Shown here: positions 34,761 to 46,100 of the stretch, in pieces
Layout: every line of letters starts with the position of its first letter
Numbering within the stretch: the first letter of the stretch is position 1
Assembly (NCBI GenBank): GCA_024180945.1
Contig: JAKSGN010000035.1
Location: 62,001 to 126,000 of the forward strand
DNA from: Macrophomina tecta
Taxonomy: Eukaryota; Ascomycota; Dothideomycetes; Botryosphaeriales; Botryosphaeriaceae
Direction of reading: 5' to 3'
DNA: 64,000 bases
Program-made: the position numbers and the translations under genes
Notes under the pieces: model-generated
Database searches by the model: none
What the model was told of the DNA's origin: nothing
Seen by the model: only the letters and a program-made list of their open reading frames with translations

Positions 34761-36605
34761 TCAGCCTTGGGTCAGGCCCCTTTCGCTCGTCGGCGCCCTG
34801 GTTGGCGGCCGAGAGCTGTACGGGCTGACGGTGTTCTTCTCCGATCCATCTGTGTCCATGTCTAATGCCTCTGTGAATGACATATTCCCGCCTTCACTTC
34901 CAATCCGCTGGATTCTAGCCATGGCCTCGGCATGCGTGCCTCTTGCTGACTGCTGCCTTAGAGCATCGCTCATCTCCAGATCCGGATTTGACGTCCGACG
35001 CAGAGACCTCCTGCAGGAGAAGAACTCCCGCACATCCTCCCACGCATCTCTGCACTGCGACCAGGATGTGCTGACGTAGATGGTGAAGTTCCAGAATCCC
35101 TGTGTGGGGAGCACAAACGCGGCAGTAACATTGAGCGCGTAGTTCACCTCTGTAGGATGCGCAAGGGCCCACACACGGTTAACGGTCGAAGGAATCCAAA
35201 CGACGAACAATGCGACGAACATGAGGAACGAAACTTTAGCATATCCCCAGGCAGCCGTGTTGGCGTGGTAACGGGCAGTAGAGTTCTTTCTGTGGCAAGG
35301 TCCCGAACTGGTCGCGTGACGGGCTTCGAAACTAGCAAGCTGCTGGGTGGGTACTGGAGCGCCCGCCGACACCGAAGTAGTGAAGACGTTCTTGGTGTCC
35401 CCATTGGCACCGGAGACAGCGTTGGAGTAAGGCCAGACGGCATGGTTGGGCTCGTAGCGCGGGAACGAATGTTTGTCGTTCGGGTTGGAGCTTTGCCCAT
35501 GAGTGCTTGTCGTTCCGCTCAGATTCCGGGTGCTCGAGAACGAACTGCGTGAATCTGCCTCCAAGTCGGCGGCCTTCAAATTGTCGTCTGATGGTATAGC
35601 TTCCGAGGTGACGACTACCTCTGTAACGGCTGTGACTGCGTTCGCGGTAAATGGGTTCTGAATGTGAGGGTAGGATGGGTCCGTCGGATCGTTACTACCC
35701 TTGAATGCGCTGAGAGCCTTGCGCTGTTTGAAAATGACCTTGCCGGTGTAACAGTAGATGCCAATTGTCACGATAATGACGCACCTGCCAGTATTGCGTT
35801 AGCTGGGCGGTGATTCCGGTCAAGTGAGGGGTTTGGGCTCACCAGACGGGCCCGTAGAAAAAGGCAATACGCATCCACTCCCAATCCTTTCCGACCCAGC
35901 ACCAGAGCTATGACGGTTAGATGGCTCGATATTGAACGCGAAGATGACTCACCACAGCGTCGCCATAGATGCCCGTCTGAAGCCGAGACTCATCCAGGAT
36001 GAGGTATATCAGTGCGGGAACCAGACATATGCCATAGCAGGAAATGAAATAGCGCAACTCAAGGGCACGAAGGTCCACGGAATTGTAAGCCCTGATCCAG
36101 TGGTCAGCGGGAGGGTTCCAAGCTAGGCGAGGTTGGCTCCGGTCTTACTTGAAGAATGTCAGGTACACATTCAGCGCCATGCACAAGGTCCACAGGGAAT
36201 CGGCCGGCATAAACCTGCCGAGCGTCAGCGACGTTCAAGGCAGGTAAGGTAAGAGTACTGATAGAGAGCTGGCGGGCGGAAAAAGTGGCATTGAACCTAC
36301 ATCTGGATGAAGAAGCCTTGAAAGCGGCACAGAGCCCACGAAGCGCCAGAATAGTAAGGAATGGCGGCAACTGAGATGACGGTGGCGACGTTGGTTAGGA
36401 CGTTGCCAATGGAGGCATAAACAATGAGCCTGTTGATAGGCTTCCGGAATGCAGGGAAGAAAGCGAAGGTGATCAAGATGAAGAGGCAGCCGGCAAGTGA
36501 AATGGCTGAGGTTGTGCGCGCAACGCTCTCGATGACGAGCGCCTGGCGGGAGTCCATCACGACGAGAGGCGGCTCAGTGGTCGGCGGCGGGCGTGCTGGC
36601 GGCAA
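34761..36605 (-). CDS. cAMP-receptor-like G-protein-coupled receptor
   Basis: Five exons on the minus strand: 36605-36301, 36214-36149, 36091-35953, 35907-35843, 35784-34761, 532 residues. It is a seven-transmembrane receptor of the fungal group related to Dictyostelium cAR receptors; the ligand is unknown and the name does not prove cAMP binding. Seen: TM1 SLAGCLFILITFAFFPAFRK, INRLIVYASIGNVLTNVATV (TM2), the LWTLCMALNVYLTFF segment (TM3), the YISCYG/FISCYGICLVPALIYL segment (TM4), WVGKDWEWMRIAFFYGPVW (extracellular loop 2 into TM5), a Ser/Thr/Pro-rich third cytosolic loop of about 150 residues, VSFLMFVALFVVWIPSTVNR (TM6), FVLPTQGFWNF (TM7) and a phospho-site-rich tail. An alternative start 16 codons further in (36557) is equally possible. 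All four introns are short and in phase. Confidence 0.88.
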
Positions 36606-39600
36606 TGGTGGTCTGGGCGATAACGGGGCGTAGAAAGGGAGGTGAGTGGATGGAGAGAGAGCGGTGGAAGGGCATTCAACACAGGGCCCTTCGCCTAGAA
36701 TGCGGCCGGCTAAGGTTGGAAGGAGCGGAGTGGATGGTTACCGGAGAGAGGATGGAAGGTGGCCCAGGGGCCGCCGTTGCAAGCGACAGGCGCCTGTGGT
36801 TGACCGGCCGAGGGAAGCTTCGAGAGTGGCTGGATGGTTTCTCGCCGGCAAGGGCAAGGTGGAATTGAGGTTGTCCAGGCAGAGCAGCGACGGGGAGCGG
36901 CAGAGGGCGACCGCCAACCCAGAAATTCATGGGCTAGGGCCAGTTGTGCGTCTGCCACTGGAAGGGATGAAGAGGGCCGATGTATCTCTGTAGATATCCG
37001 CGGGCAGGGATGCCGACTGCTGAGACGTATGGCCGGGGAGCAGCTTGGGGGGAAGGAGAGAAGCCGCAGAAGTAGGCGGGGATTAGCGGGCGCGTTTGGG
37101 GCATCAAACGACCGAGGGAGGCGGGGCAAGGGGGCGTTCAATCAAAACGATGGTGTTGCGGTGACGGGCTGTGGAAGTGAGGGTTGGGCGGTGGCACGTA
37201 GCACAGAAGGAGGGTGAGCAGACTCGCTGCCGCGTCTCACCCGCGCAGCACGCAGGCGGCCTGGTGGAGCAGACGAAAAGGACAGGCAGAAGGTGAGCGG
37301 GCTCCGAGGTCGCCAGACTGCCGATTATTTCACCACGATCAGCCACGCACTCGAGCGAGGCATGGCGGGCAGCAGCCAGTCGGAGGGCTCGCACGCCGCC
37401 ACCCAGGCTCGAAAGACATGGCGGCAGAGCAGGGCAGCGCTGCTGCGGCGTCAGCTCTGAACCAACGCTCGGATTGGCCGCGCGATCGACGAGAGCGTCT
37501 TGAAGGCCAGCAAGGGCGGGCGGGAGCACGAGCGGTCCGAGTGTAGCTCTCAAGCATCCACGCCATCCCTGGGCGATTCGTGATGGCAGAGCATGCGCGT
37601 GGAGAGAGGTGGCAGCGGGCGGTGGGCGGGCGTTGCGGAGTCGGCTGGTGCTGCGCTGGGGCCCTTGCCGGGAGCGCTTGGAGCCTGCAGCACCTCATCG
37701 CCAGCCCGGCCAGAGACATCTCGCTGCACCAGAGGACAAAGCGAGCGCCAGCCCGGCGTGCTGCTCGCACCCGCCCGCCGTCGGCCGGCCTCTCCGCGCT
37801 CACTTGGCGCTCTGGAAATGCTCGACAGTCGCCTCAACCTTCCGCGACACGCTACTTCGTGAAACTTTCACCCCTCGGCGCTGGCATGGCTGCCATCGCC
37901 AGCTCGCCGCGCGCTCTCTCCTAGCCCGCTTCCGGCCGTGGTCGCACGCCCGTCTCGTCGACCAGGCATCTCTGCGCTGCTCGCGTGCGCGGACAGCAAG
38001 CGAGCTCAGGGGCCGCTGCTGCTGCTCTGCCTGTCGGTCAACGGCGCTGCTCTCTTCCTGCAGTAGTCGGCGGCAGGCAAGCAAGGACTCGGGCGTTGCA
38101 CTGACTCTCCGCAGGCCCCATGCCGGCTAGCCGCTTGCCCAACGGCATTGTCTATTTCCCGTATAAGAAATCCCCTGTGCCTTCGCCTCTGCCGTCCTCG
38201 TGGCTGCGCCCTGCCTAGCGCTCCTCCAGTTCCCGGGCCGTTTGCAGTCGCCTCCTGCTTGCTCACGCCCGAGGCTGCTGATTGTCATTTCGCCGTGCTT
38301 ACCATCGACATTGGTCAACTGTGCAAGAGGCCGACTCAGCACCACGCCGCGTTGCCGATATGCAGCCCAGCCAGCCCTGCAACCGCCGGGTCAGCTGCAG
38401 TCAGCCACCGCACCCACTCCACTCAGCCTTATCGCGCACAGCTTAGCCGGCGCCCACGCGCGCCTGCCGGCACCAGAGCGCGACGCCTTCTGCGCTCCAG
38501 TCCGCCTGTTCTGCTCGTACGATGGCCCAGGGTTTGGCATCCAATGACTCGGGATTGCTGTCCGGGGCGGCGCTCTTCAGGCCCATCCCCGCACCGGCAG
38601 CCCACTGCGCGGGAACCCCGCGAATTTCCTCGCCCGTTTCTGCTTCCAGCCATCCCTCCGAAACTCCGCGCAAACTCCTTCGTCCGTCCCTTCGTTCAGA
38701 GCTCTCGCCAAGTGGCCGGCTCAGTTCGAGAGCTACCACATGCCGGCTCTGTACCGTCCCTTTGATTGCATGAGGATCGGCTGCTGAAATCCTCGCTATT
38801 CGTGCGCCTTTGCCCCAAAACGTCAGTCCCTGCCATCCTACGTCTGGCCTCTTTCCGAACCCCGAGGCCTACGGGCACAGTTGTCCCCACCCCACCCCCG
38901 TCCCTCCTCCTCCTCCTCCTCCTCTTCTCTCTCTGTCTCGCTTTTTCGCGTGGGTTTCCGGTATTTCGGTGTTGAGGTACATGGCGGTACCTTACGGCAC
39001 AGCCCGGCCGTTCAGCTCGTGTCTAGAGAGGCGGCTGAAACGTGCAAATGATTCGTAACACTGGCAGTCGCCGCTGTCCAGGCTACCCGGGAACTGGGGC
39101 CCGGCAGCACAATGCCATAGGCTTGCCGGACTCTCCAGGCCAATTACATCGCTGCATTGAGGTGCGGTCCGCCCCATTCATTCACAGCCCCTGGTGCGTT
39201 CCGCCGCTTAAAGGCGATAGGCATCGGTCCAGGCTGCCATTCTCGGGATCTGCCTCGCTTGCTCCAATTTCTTCACGGAGCTCGTCTTGTCCCCACGTGG
39301 TCGATCCTCCCCCACCCCACCGTCGGCGAAGCGTTGCCGTCTTGCCCATTGGTCTCAGTGCTTCGGTCGCTCCTACTGATCTTCTCCGCAAAAGGGTCAG
39401 GAATTCTCGGCTCCGGACTTGCCCATCCAGCTTTATCTCCGCCGCCTAAACATTACCTCGCAGTCGCGGACCACAAAACCTATACGAGCCTCTCAGTGTG
39501 CGCCTCTCGCATCCGAACGGCTCAGCACTCTATCTCCGCCACGTACCTCGCCTCCTCCTGTCATATTCCTCCCCCACCCCACCCCCCGGCCCTCCTTCCG

Positions 39601-40328
39601 CGGTCCCGTGCGCAAGTGCCGCATTGTCTCTGGCATGGGGGATCTGATTCATCTACCCTACCAGATGCCCAGCGATCCCGTAGCTGGGCCCGTCGATGGC
39701 ATTCCCGACCGTAGCTAGCTGCGCGCGGTGCTTGGCTCCGTCGCCCTCCCCGGGTGGTGTGATATGGCGAAGCCCCTCTCTTCTTGCTGCAGGCAAATCG
39801 GTCTTCTGACTGGAGTCGACCCAGATCGTGATCATTTCCCTTCTGCCCTCTCCATGCACGCTCCTGCGCATGCGAGAGAGAGGAAAGGTTGCGGTCTGTT
39901 ATCAACCGGCGTGATCCGATGAGGATCGCCTTCCTTGCATCGTGACTCGCGCTTCTTAAGGGGGGGCCCTAGTTCTTGTGCCCGCGCATGGACTTCCCGC
40001 TTGAGGATTCTGAATGTTTTCTGATGTTGCTCGAAAATCATCGATAGCACGCGGATAGGCACGGCGTACTCGGCTGGTGCACGGTCGGCGTACGTTCGTG
40101 GTAGTGATCAGGGCGCTGAGCATCGTCTGCTGTTTTTCTAGTTTCGTCCATTTGCAGGTACATACTCCCTCCGCGACTTGTCGCTGCTCTCCACGCGTGG
40201 CTGTCCCTGTGGCTCGTGCGCCTTTTCACGTTCAATAGTCCCGTTTCCTGGAGGCTTTTTATCTTTCTTTCTGCGCTATGCCTCATGGCCCTCTTGCTGG
40301 CCCTGGCTTAATGACACCCCTGGGTGTT

Positions 40329-40476
40329 AAAAAAAAAAAAAAAAAAAAAGGCGCATATATGCTTATCGGCGCAGGGCTTGGATGACGTTCGCGTCTTCCT
40401 TGGCTTGCTGCTTTGGCTCGCACTTGTGGTTTGTGCCTTTTCACGACTGAAGTATCTTTTTTTTTTTTTTTTTTTT
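40329..40476. repeat. Inverted pair of homopolymers: A21 and T20
   Basis: A21 at 40329-40349 and T20 at 40457-40476 enclose 107 bases of unique sequence. The two arms are complementary, so a single strand could fold into a 20-base A/T stem with a large loop. It could mark two poly(A)-tailed insertions in opposite orientation or a slippage product. No target-site duplication is obvious. Confidence 0.75.
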
Positions 40477-40882
40477 ACCTTGGCTACCCTCCATACCTGT
40501 GTATTGCCACTACGGGAAGCACAGCCGCTGGTGAGGGATCTGGCCATGCGATCTCCGGTCTTGGACTCTTGGCTGGAACATAAAATGAGTCTTGGGACTT
40601 GGGGGCCGTTGGGAGACGAGTCAGGAGGGAGCTTGCTCGGCGACCTTGCGGCTGCAAACAGACGTGCAGGGGCTGTGGGATGGTACATGCGGAAGATATG
40701 AGCGCCCAGCGGTCGGGGACGGAGATGTGTGGAGGCTGAGTTGTGGGGATTGAAGGTGATCTTGTGCTCGGAATAGAGCATCGAGTGGATGAGGTAGATT
40801 CAGAAGTAATGAAAAGACCACATATACACGTATGTGCTTGTTTTTCACTGAATGTACACAGTGGGACCAAATACACGGTAAA

Positions 40883-40960
40883 GTGAGGAGTGGAAGCGGT
40901 CACCCGGACGTAAATAGTACATGCACATGTGGTGAGTCAAAGCAGTCATCCGGACGTGAA
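40883..40960. repeat. Degenerate tandem direct repeat, 46-base period
   Basis: Two copies of a roughly 30-base unit (agcggtcacccggacgtaaa and agcagtcatccggacgtgaa cores) lie 46 bases apart. The differences in this core are all transitions (G/A or C/T). Confidence 0.5.
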
Positions 40961-41981
40961 CGACTCACGCGGTTCTTGAAAATCACGTCCTGGCACCTGC
41001 ATCAACTTCCCGTCTGTGAAGCCTAGGTAATATGAAAACTTGGAATTACTTTTATCTAGACGACTCCTTCAAATAACTACAGTTCTTAGCTACCCTAGCC
41101 ATGTAAAGTCTCTGCAGATAGGAAATTAGCTGCGTTGGCGAAGAACCAGATGAGTGTAACCCTGTGAGTATATCATGCTGCGTATGTATCTGGTCCGACT
41201 GAGTGCGTTCAATGAAAATCAAGAGCGTGGATATGTATTCAGTCTTTTACTCTTCAGAAGTCTACTGGAACTCTGAGAGCAGCAACGCACATTACAATCT
41301 TTGACGCTTTTTGGACAGATCTCGTGCTCATGTGCCAAAAGGCGAAAGGCGGGGAGCGGTTGGGCTTCGCTGTATTGAAGGAGTGACTACATGGCATTGA
41401 GGATGATTAAACGCGCTGTTTAGGATACCCGGCTTTCAGCCTTTACGCGTGTTCCTTCGACAAGAACGCTCAGAACGTTGCTATTGTTGTCCAGCGACTG
41501 CCAAATCCTCTCCTGCACACTTGAAGCTTTCTGTATGACAAGCAGATAAATTTGCACCTATTCCCCTTAGGTCATCAAAAAATAAGCTTTAGAAGCTCTG
41601 ATGCGATTTATAAAGGCACAATACTGCCACTGGGTATAGAACTCCAAAGTGTATGTAACGACATGGCGCCAAGCTCAGTCGTCCAAATTCCAGATTCCAA
41701 CCCTTCGGTCACGCCAATGCAGCTCATCAGTATCATGAAAGACCCAAACCCAATTTTTATCCTGTAAGCGATGCATCCCATGCCTCCCAAACGTGTCTGA
41801 AAACAATGCGACCGATAATGATGCCCCTTCTGCTAAATTTCCTTCCTACCAAACCCAAACCCCCGTCGTTATGCCAAGCACACCAAAAAACCCCGAGACA
41901 TCACATTACCGGATCTACCATCGTCTAATCTCTGCAGCCAAAATTAATTTCACATTTCTGAGACGTGAACACAGAGCGAGT

Positions 41982-42000
41982 AAAAAAAAAAAAAAAAAAA
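41982..42000. repeat. A19 homopolymer
   Basis: An uninterrupted run of 19 A, 60 bases beyond the stop codon of the minus-strand orphan gene. On that strand it is a T run downstream of the gene, so it is not the gene's own poly(A) tail. Confidence 0.85.
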
Positions 42001-42061
42001 GTTACCTCTCAATGACGGCGTAGACATTGTCAAAATGGCCAATCCCACGAGGCCCGGTGAA

Positions 42062-43117
42062 CTACCTCCTCCGAGGGATAAGACCCGCAAGAGTCAACAC
42101 TCGCTGTACAGCGGGACTCTCCTCCTGCTCCACAACCGGTCTTTCCACCTTCGGCGACGCCGGCGGCTCGTAAGCCGGCAGCTGCCCCTGCTGCGGCATT
42201 TCCTCCTCCAAACCCACCACCAACTGCACGTTGTGGCGGTGCGTGGCGTGGCACTCGTTGCAGTTACGCTCAATGCTGAGCTGCCTGATAAACCTCTCAC
42301 CCGGGTTGACGTCGTTCAGGTCCTCGACGGCCAGGTACTCGCGGTGGGTGTGGACCCAGACGTTCCTGCGCGGGTTCTCGGCCAATTCGAAAGCATCCAT
42401 CGCATGGCCGTCCACCTCGAAGCCCCGCAGAGCTTTGATGCCCGGCAAGCGTTGCTGGAACTTGACCAGGTTGCGCACCTCGAAGTCCGCGACGTTGGTG
42501 ACCCGGCTGAAGACGCGAGCGCCCGCGGCCTGCAGGTTCCTCCGCGCAGTCTCGACCTCGGCGTGCGGCATGACGAAGCCCGTCTCCCGCGGCGGGAACA
42601 GGGCGGCGATGGTGCTCTGGTCGGCCAGCAGGCGCGCGGCCAGAGCCGGCCAGGCGCCGACGAGCGTCAGCTTGGTGCGGATGCGCGAGAAGCGCTTGAT
42701 CTTGGAGAAATCCTTGATAGTGGCCGACAGCTGCTTGATGGCGCCGAGGGGGAGGCGCGCATCTCGGACCAGCTGCTGGAAGCGCATCAAATCGACAGCC
42801 GCCTGCCGCAAGCCGTTGCCGACCTGGCCGTGGCTACGGATGTGGCGGCCCAAGGCGATCCAGCGGAGGTGGTTCGGCGGCATCGTCCGACCGCGGGGGT
42901 CATTGTGCGAGGGAGGGCAGGAGAAGCGGATCGGGACGCCGAACCCGAAGTTGCTGGTATGTCTCGAGAGAGGGCCGTGGTGGGCGGAGTTGGGGGAGTA
43001 TTCGTTCTTGAGGTAGGCCAGGACAAAGACGCAGACGTCGTCGAGAGTCAGATTCGGGAGCGGGGCATCAGAGCTGGCGCTGTGGCGAGAGAAGTTGCTG
43101 CTGGCGGAATTTGACAT
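42062..43117 (-). CDS. Single-exon orphan protein, unrecognised
   Basis: 351 residues on the minus strand without introns. I do not recognise a domain. Seen: a Ser/Asn-rich start (MSNSASSNFSRHSASSDAP), then TLDDVCVFVLAYLKNEYSP, a central basic-hydrophobic helical-looking part (for example IKQLSATIKDFSKIKRFSRI), DFEVRNLVKFQQRLPGIKALRGFEVDGHAM, and a Cys/His cluster CNECHATHRHN near residue 305. No signal peptide or membrane segment. An upstream in-frame methionine at 43222 adds 35 Gln/Asn/Lys-rich residues; I prefer 43117, which has A at -3. The plus strand carries a nearly coextensive open frame (42035-43114) with Arg/Leu/Val/Asp-rich composition, which I treat as a shadow. It lies between the GPCR and the phosphodiesterase. 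Function unknown; likely lineage-restricted. Confidence 0.6.
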   Translation of the reverse strand: MSNSASSNFSRHSASSDAPLPNLTLDDVCVFVLAYLKNEYSPNSAHHGPLSRHTSNFGFGVPIRFSCPPSHNDPRGRTMPPNHLRWIALGRHIRSHGQVGNGLRQAAVDLMRFQQLVRDARLPLGAIKQLSATIKDFSKIKRFSRIRTKLTLVGAWPALAARLLADQSTIAALFPPRETGFVMPHAEVETARRNLQAAGARVFSRVTNVADFEVRNLVKFQQRLPGIKALRGFEVDGHAMDAFELAENPRRNVWVHTHREYLAVEDLNDVNPGERFIRQLSIERNCNECHATHRHNVQLVVGLEEEMPQQGQLPAYEPPASPKVERPVVEQEESPAVQRVLTLAGLIPRRR

Positions 43118-46100
43118 CGTGGTGATGGTGTTGTCGATATCAGTTATTTTGTTGTAGCTCTGCTTTTGGGGTAGATGACGTAGACTGGGAAGGCGTTGCA
43201 GTTGATTTTTAGGTCTGTTCAATTGTAACCTCAGCGCCTAAGCAGATGCGCAGATGAGCAAGTGCTGTCGAAGTTGAGACTGCAAAGGTGGTAGGGAGGA
43301 TGATGGTGGAGAGATGCATCAAGTGGCCTTTTCATCGGGGTTGCTCCTCGAGCATAAACGCACCTCTAAACACGCTTGCTTGTTTGCATGCAAATACATT
43401 GTCTTAGTGTGCCATCCAAATGTTAAGCCGCACCGCGCGTGACTCGAAGTGAGAGGGTTCTGGGTAACAAGCAATCTTCAATTCTGTGAGTGATGTAAAC
43501 AAATGCTTTCCATTCACAATGAGCTGTTACAATTTTTCAGTTTCAAAGAAGTATCGGCAACTGTAGCGTTTGAACAAGCATGTGCAGCTCTGTGATTGAA
43601 TTTCCACAGGCGTGCAATGTGGAGAAGGGCGACGGAGAGAGGTCTACGTAAAGCTGAACAATATCATGTGTATGTACATACTCAATGAAAGCAATGACCG
43701 TAAGGACACTTAGACTTACTACCACACACTTTCTCAAAGGCCTCAAAAGGCTGCGTCGAATTTGAAAAGCTTTGACTGGACCTTGCCACTCTAGTTTTGA
43801 AGCGATAATGAGACAGTCAAGCTGACAATTTTATTTTCCAAACAGGTGAAAACAAAATGCTGATCTGATGAAAAGATCGTCCGCAGTATTGAGTTTCTTT
43901 CAAATCGAACCTGATTATGCGCCCCCTCTCAGTTCATAGGTGACTGATCGCCGCAAAATAGCCTTTTGATAATGCAACAAGTCCAGGGCAATGCACTATT
44001 ATCTGGAAAGAAATCTGAAAGCTTTCAAAGCCCCACCAAAGGCCTGACTGAAAATTCACAGTATTTTCAGAAGACAAATGCCTTCGGCGTCCCCTCTACT
44101 ACATCCAGGAGGTAAATACCCTCAGCCAGCTTGCTTGATCGGTGAACATCAAGCATATGTGTACTCGATGTGATGAATACAGTCAACAGCTTAACACACC
44201 GACATCCGCACACTACATGGTCGCTTTTGGATCAACATGGCCTTCCGCCGCAGAGCCGATCTCCATAAATGGAGAGCTTGCGTACGACTAGGCCTGGTAT
44301 AGGCGTTCGACCTTTCCCCTTCAAAGAGATCTGCCTCACAGTTACCGACGAGATTCTCAAAGCGAACAACAGGCTTCATATTGGCCAGCTCGAAGAGGGT
44401 CTCGGTTGGAATTACACGTATCCAAGCCTGTAATGCGGCCCTATTGAGCTCAGAACGAATGTAGCACTGCAGCGAGAAATTTATGCATGCAAAGACCCAC
44501 CAACTTCATTCTGAACAGGTCCATGCTGCCCTCTGTTCCTGGTCAGAGTCTCCTGCTGGGGAAAGTCTGCATCAATGACAACTGTAGCGGAAATTAGAAA
44601 TTACTTTCACAGATGCAGGATTCATAAATGATAGGCAGGCATAGAAGAGATGTTCCAGAAGGCGAATGTCGGGGGAAAAAGCGGGAAATGAACGGTCGCG
44701 TAGGGACGGAAAATTTTGGTCAAGTTGAAACATCACGTTTCTTGTTTGGAAAATGCATGCTCTAGCGAGGCTTTGCTCGAATAGAACATATGGAAACGAG
44801 AGACTGGAGGAGAAGGAGTGAAGAATACTCGCTGCTGGTGTGCCACTGGAAGAACTTGTGGAACGTACAAGCCACAGCTTCATGAGTAAACGAACGAAAA
44901 CAGTTTCACGGGTGGCTAATTTACATTTTGACTGAGTTCTTTGAGTGGATATATGGACAAGCGCTGGTATGTGCGGGTTATTCCGGGAATGCATTCACCG
45001 TTTTTCAAGCGAAAAACATGTAACATGTGTGTACATGTTAACTTGCCAAACGGAAGAGAACAATTTTAGAACCAAAAGTATGTAACCTGGTCTTACCAGA
45101 AGACGTTGTAGCATCTTCTTTGACACGAACACCATCAGTACGGCAACAACGTATGTATGGATGAACGTCCCAACCCCCAACCCCCAACCGACCCGCCGGG
45201 GGCCTCCAAAGTGATTATGAGCATCTTCATAAAGCCCTGCAGCCAGCCTCGTAAGTGTCCGCTTCCTGGTGGTCAGCAAAATACGCATAAATGCCTGAGG
45301 AAGCATACTCGGTTACCATGAAAGTATGAAATACTGAATATGAACATGAACATGAACAGGGGAGGGGGGGCAGTGGACAGCATAAAGCCCTGAGATGAGA
45401 TGAGATAAAGAGTTATTAAAGATACGGAACGTGTAACGAAGACTGCAAACAGAATTAAACGTGGTAAGAATAGCCGTAAGCAGTCTTTCCATCTCTGTCA
45501 CATGCTTTTCCAAAGTCTCTGTTAGATCGAGCACGATACCACGGGAACGGAAGCTGAGATTACAGCCTTAACTGTTTGGGAGGACTGGGAGAGGATAAAC
45601 GTGAATCTTCAAATGGGCCGTTGGGCTGACAAGAGATGGAATTGAAGAAATGCTCGGTGGCGACAAATCAGAATGTACGTCTGACCTCTTGACAGCTATG
45701 CTGTCTTTTACAACCAGGACTGATGCATAGCCAATACGATAAGCACTCGTAGGCAGGAACAAATAATAGTTCAGTAAAGCAGAGATGTTCGCTAGCTGGT
45801 CAGTTCATGCATGTGAAAAAAAAAAAAAAGCCTGTACGCTAAGCCAAAAGCACACTAGGACCTCAGGGTGGGAATGGACCGAAACGTCACGGACGCGGGC
45901 AGCATATGACGCTTCCACGACGGAGAGAACTCATGGACGCTGCAAGGACCCTGGAAAAGGCCAGGATGGAGGGTACAGTGCGGCCGACCTACTTTATTTT
46001 GACGACAACGCAGCGGAAGTAACCAGCAAGGCGGATAGCTGGCACCGCGTGGGCAAACCGGGGGAGCGGCGTGGGCCGTTCACTGAGATAATGAGATGCC

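Larger units (their letters stand above)
36606..42061. other. 5.5-kb non-coding interval with GC-rich tract and homopolymers
   Basis: The first 3.1 kb (to about 39700) are GC-rich with many overlapping open frames on all six frames, none with a recognisable domain. On the minus strand this tract lies immediately upstream of the GPCR, so it may be a long leader or promoter. The rest is more AT-rich and carries an A21 and a T20 run (40329-40476), a degenerate direct repeat (40883-40960) and an A19 run (41982-42000). No gene supported. Confidence 0.5.

Noticed and set aside
42035..43114. 359-codon plus-strand open frame opposite the orphan gene
   Set aside because: Its composition (Arg/Leu/Val/Asp-rich, monotonous) is that of an antisense shadow of a GC-rich coding strand; the minus-strand product looks more like a real protein.
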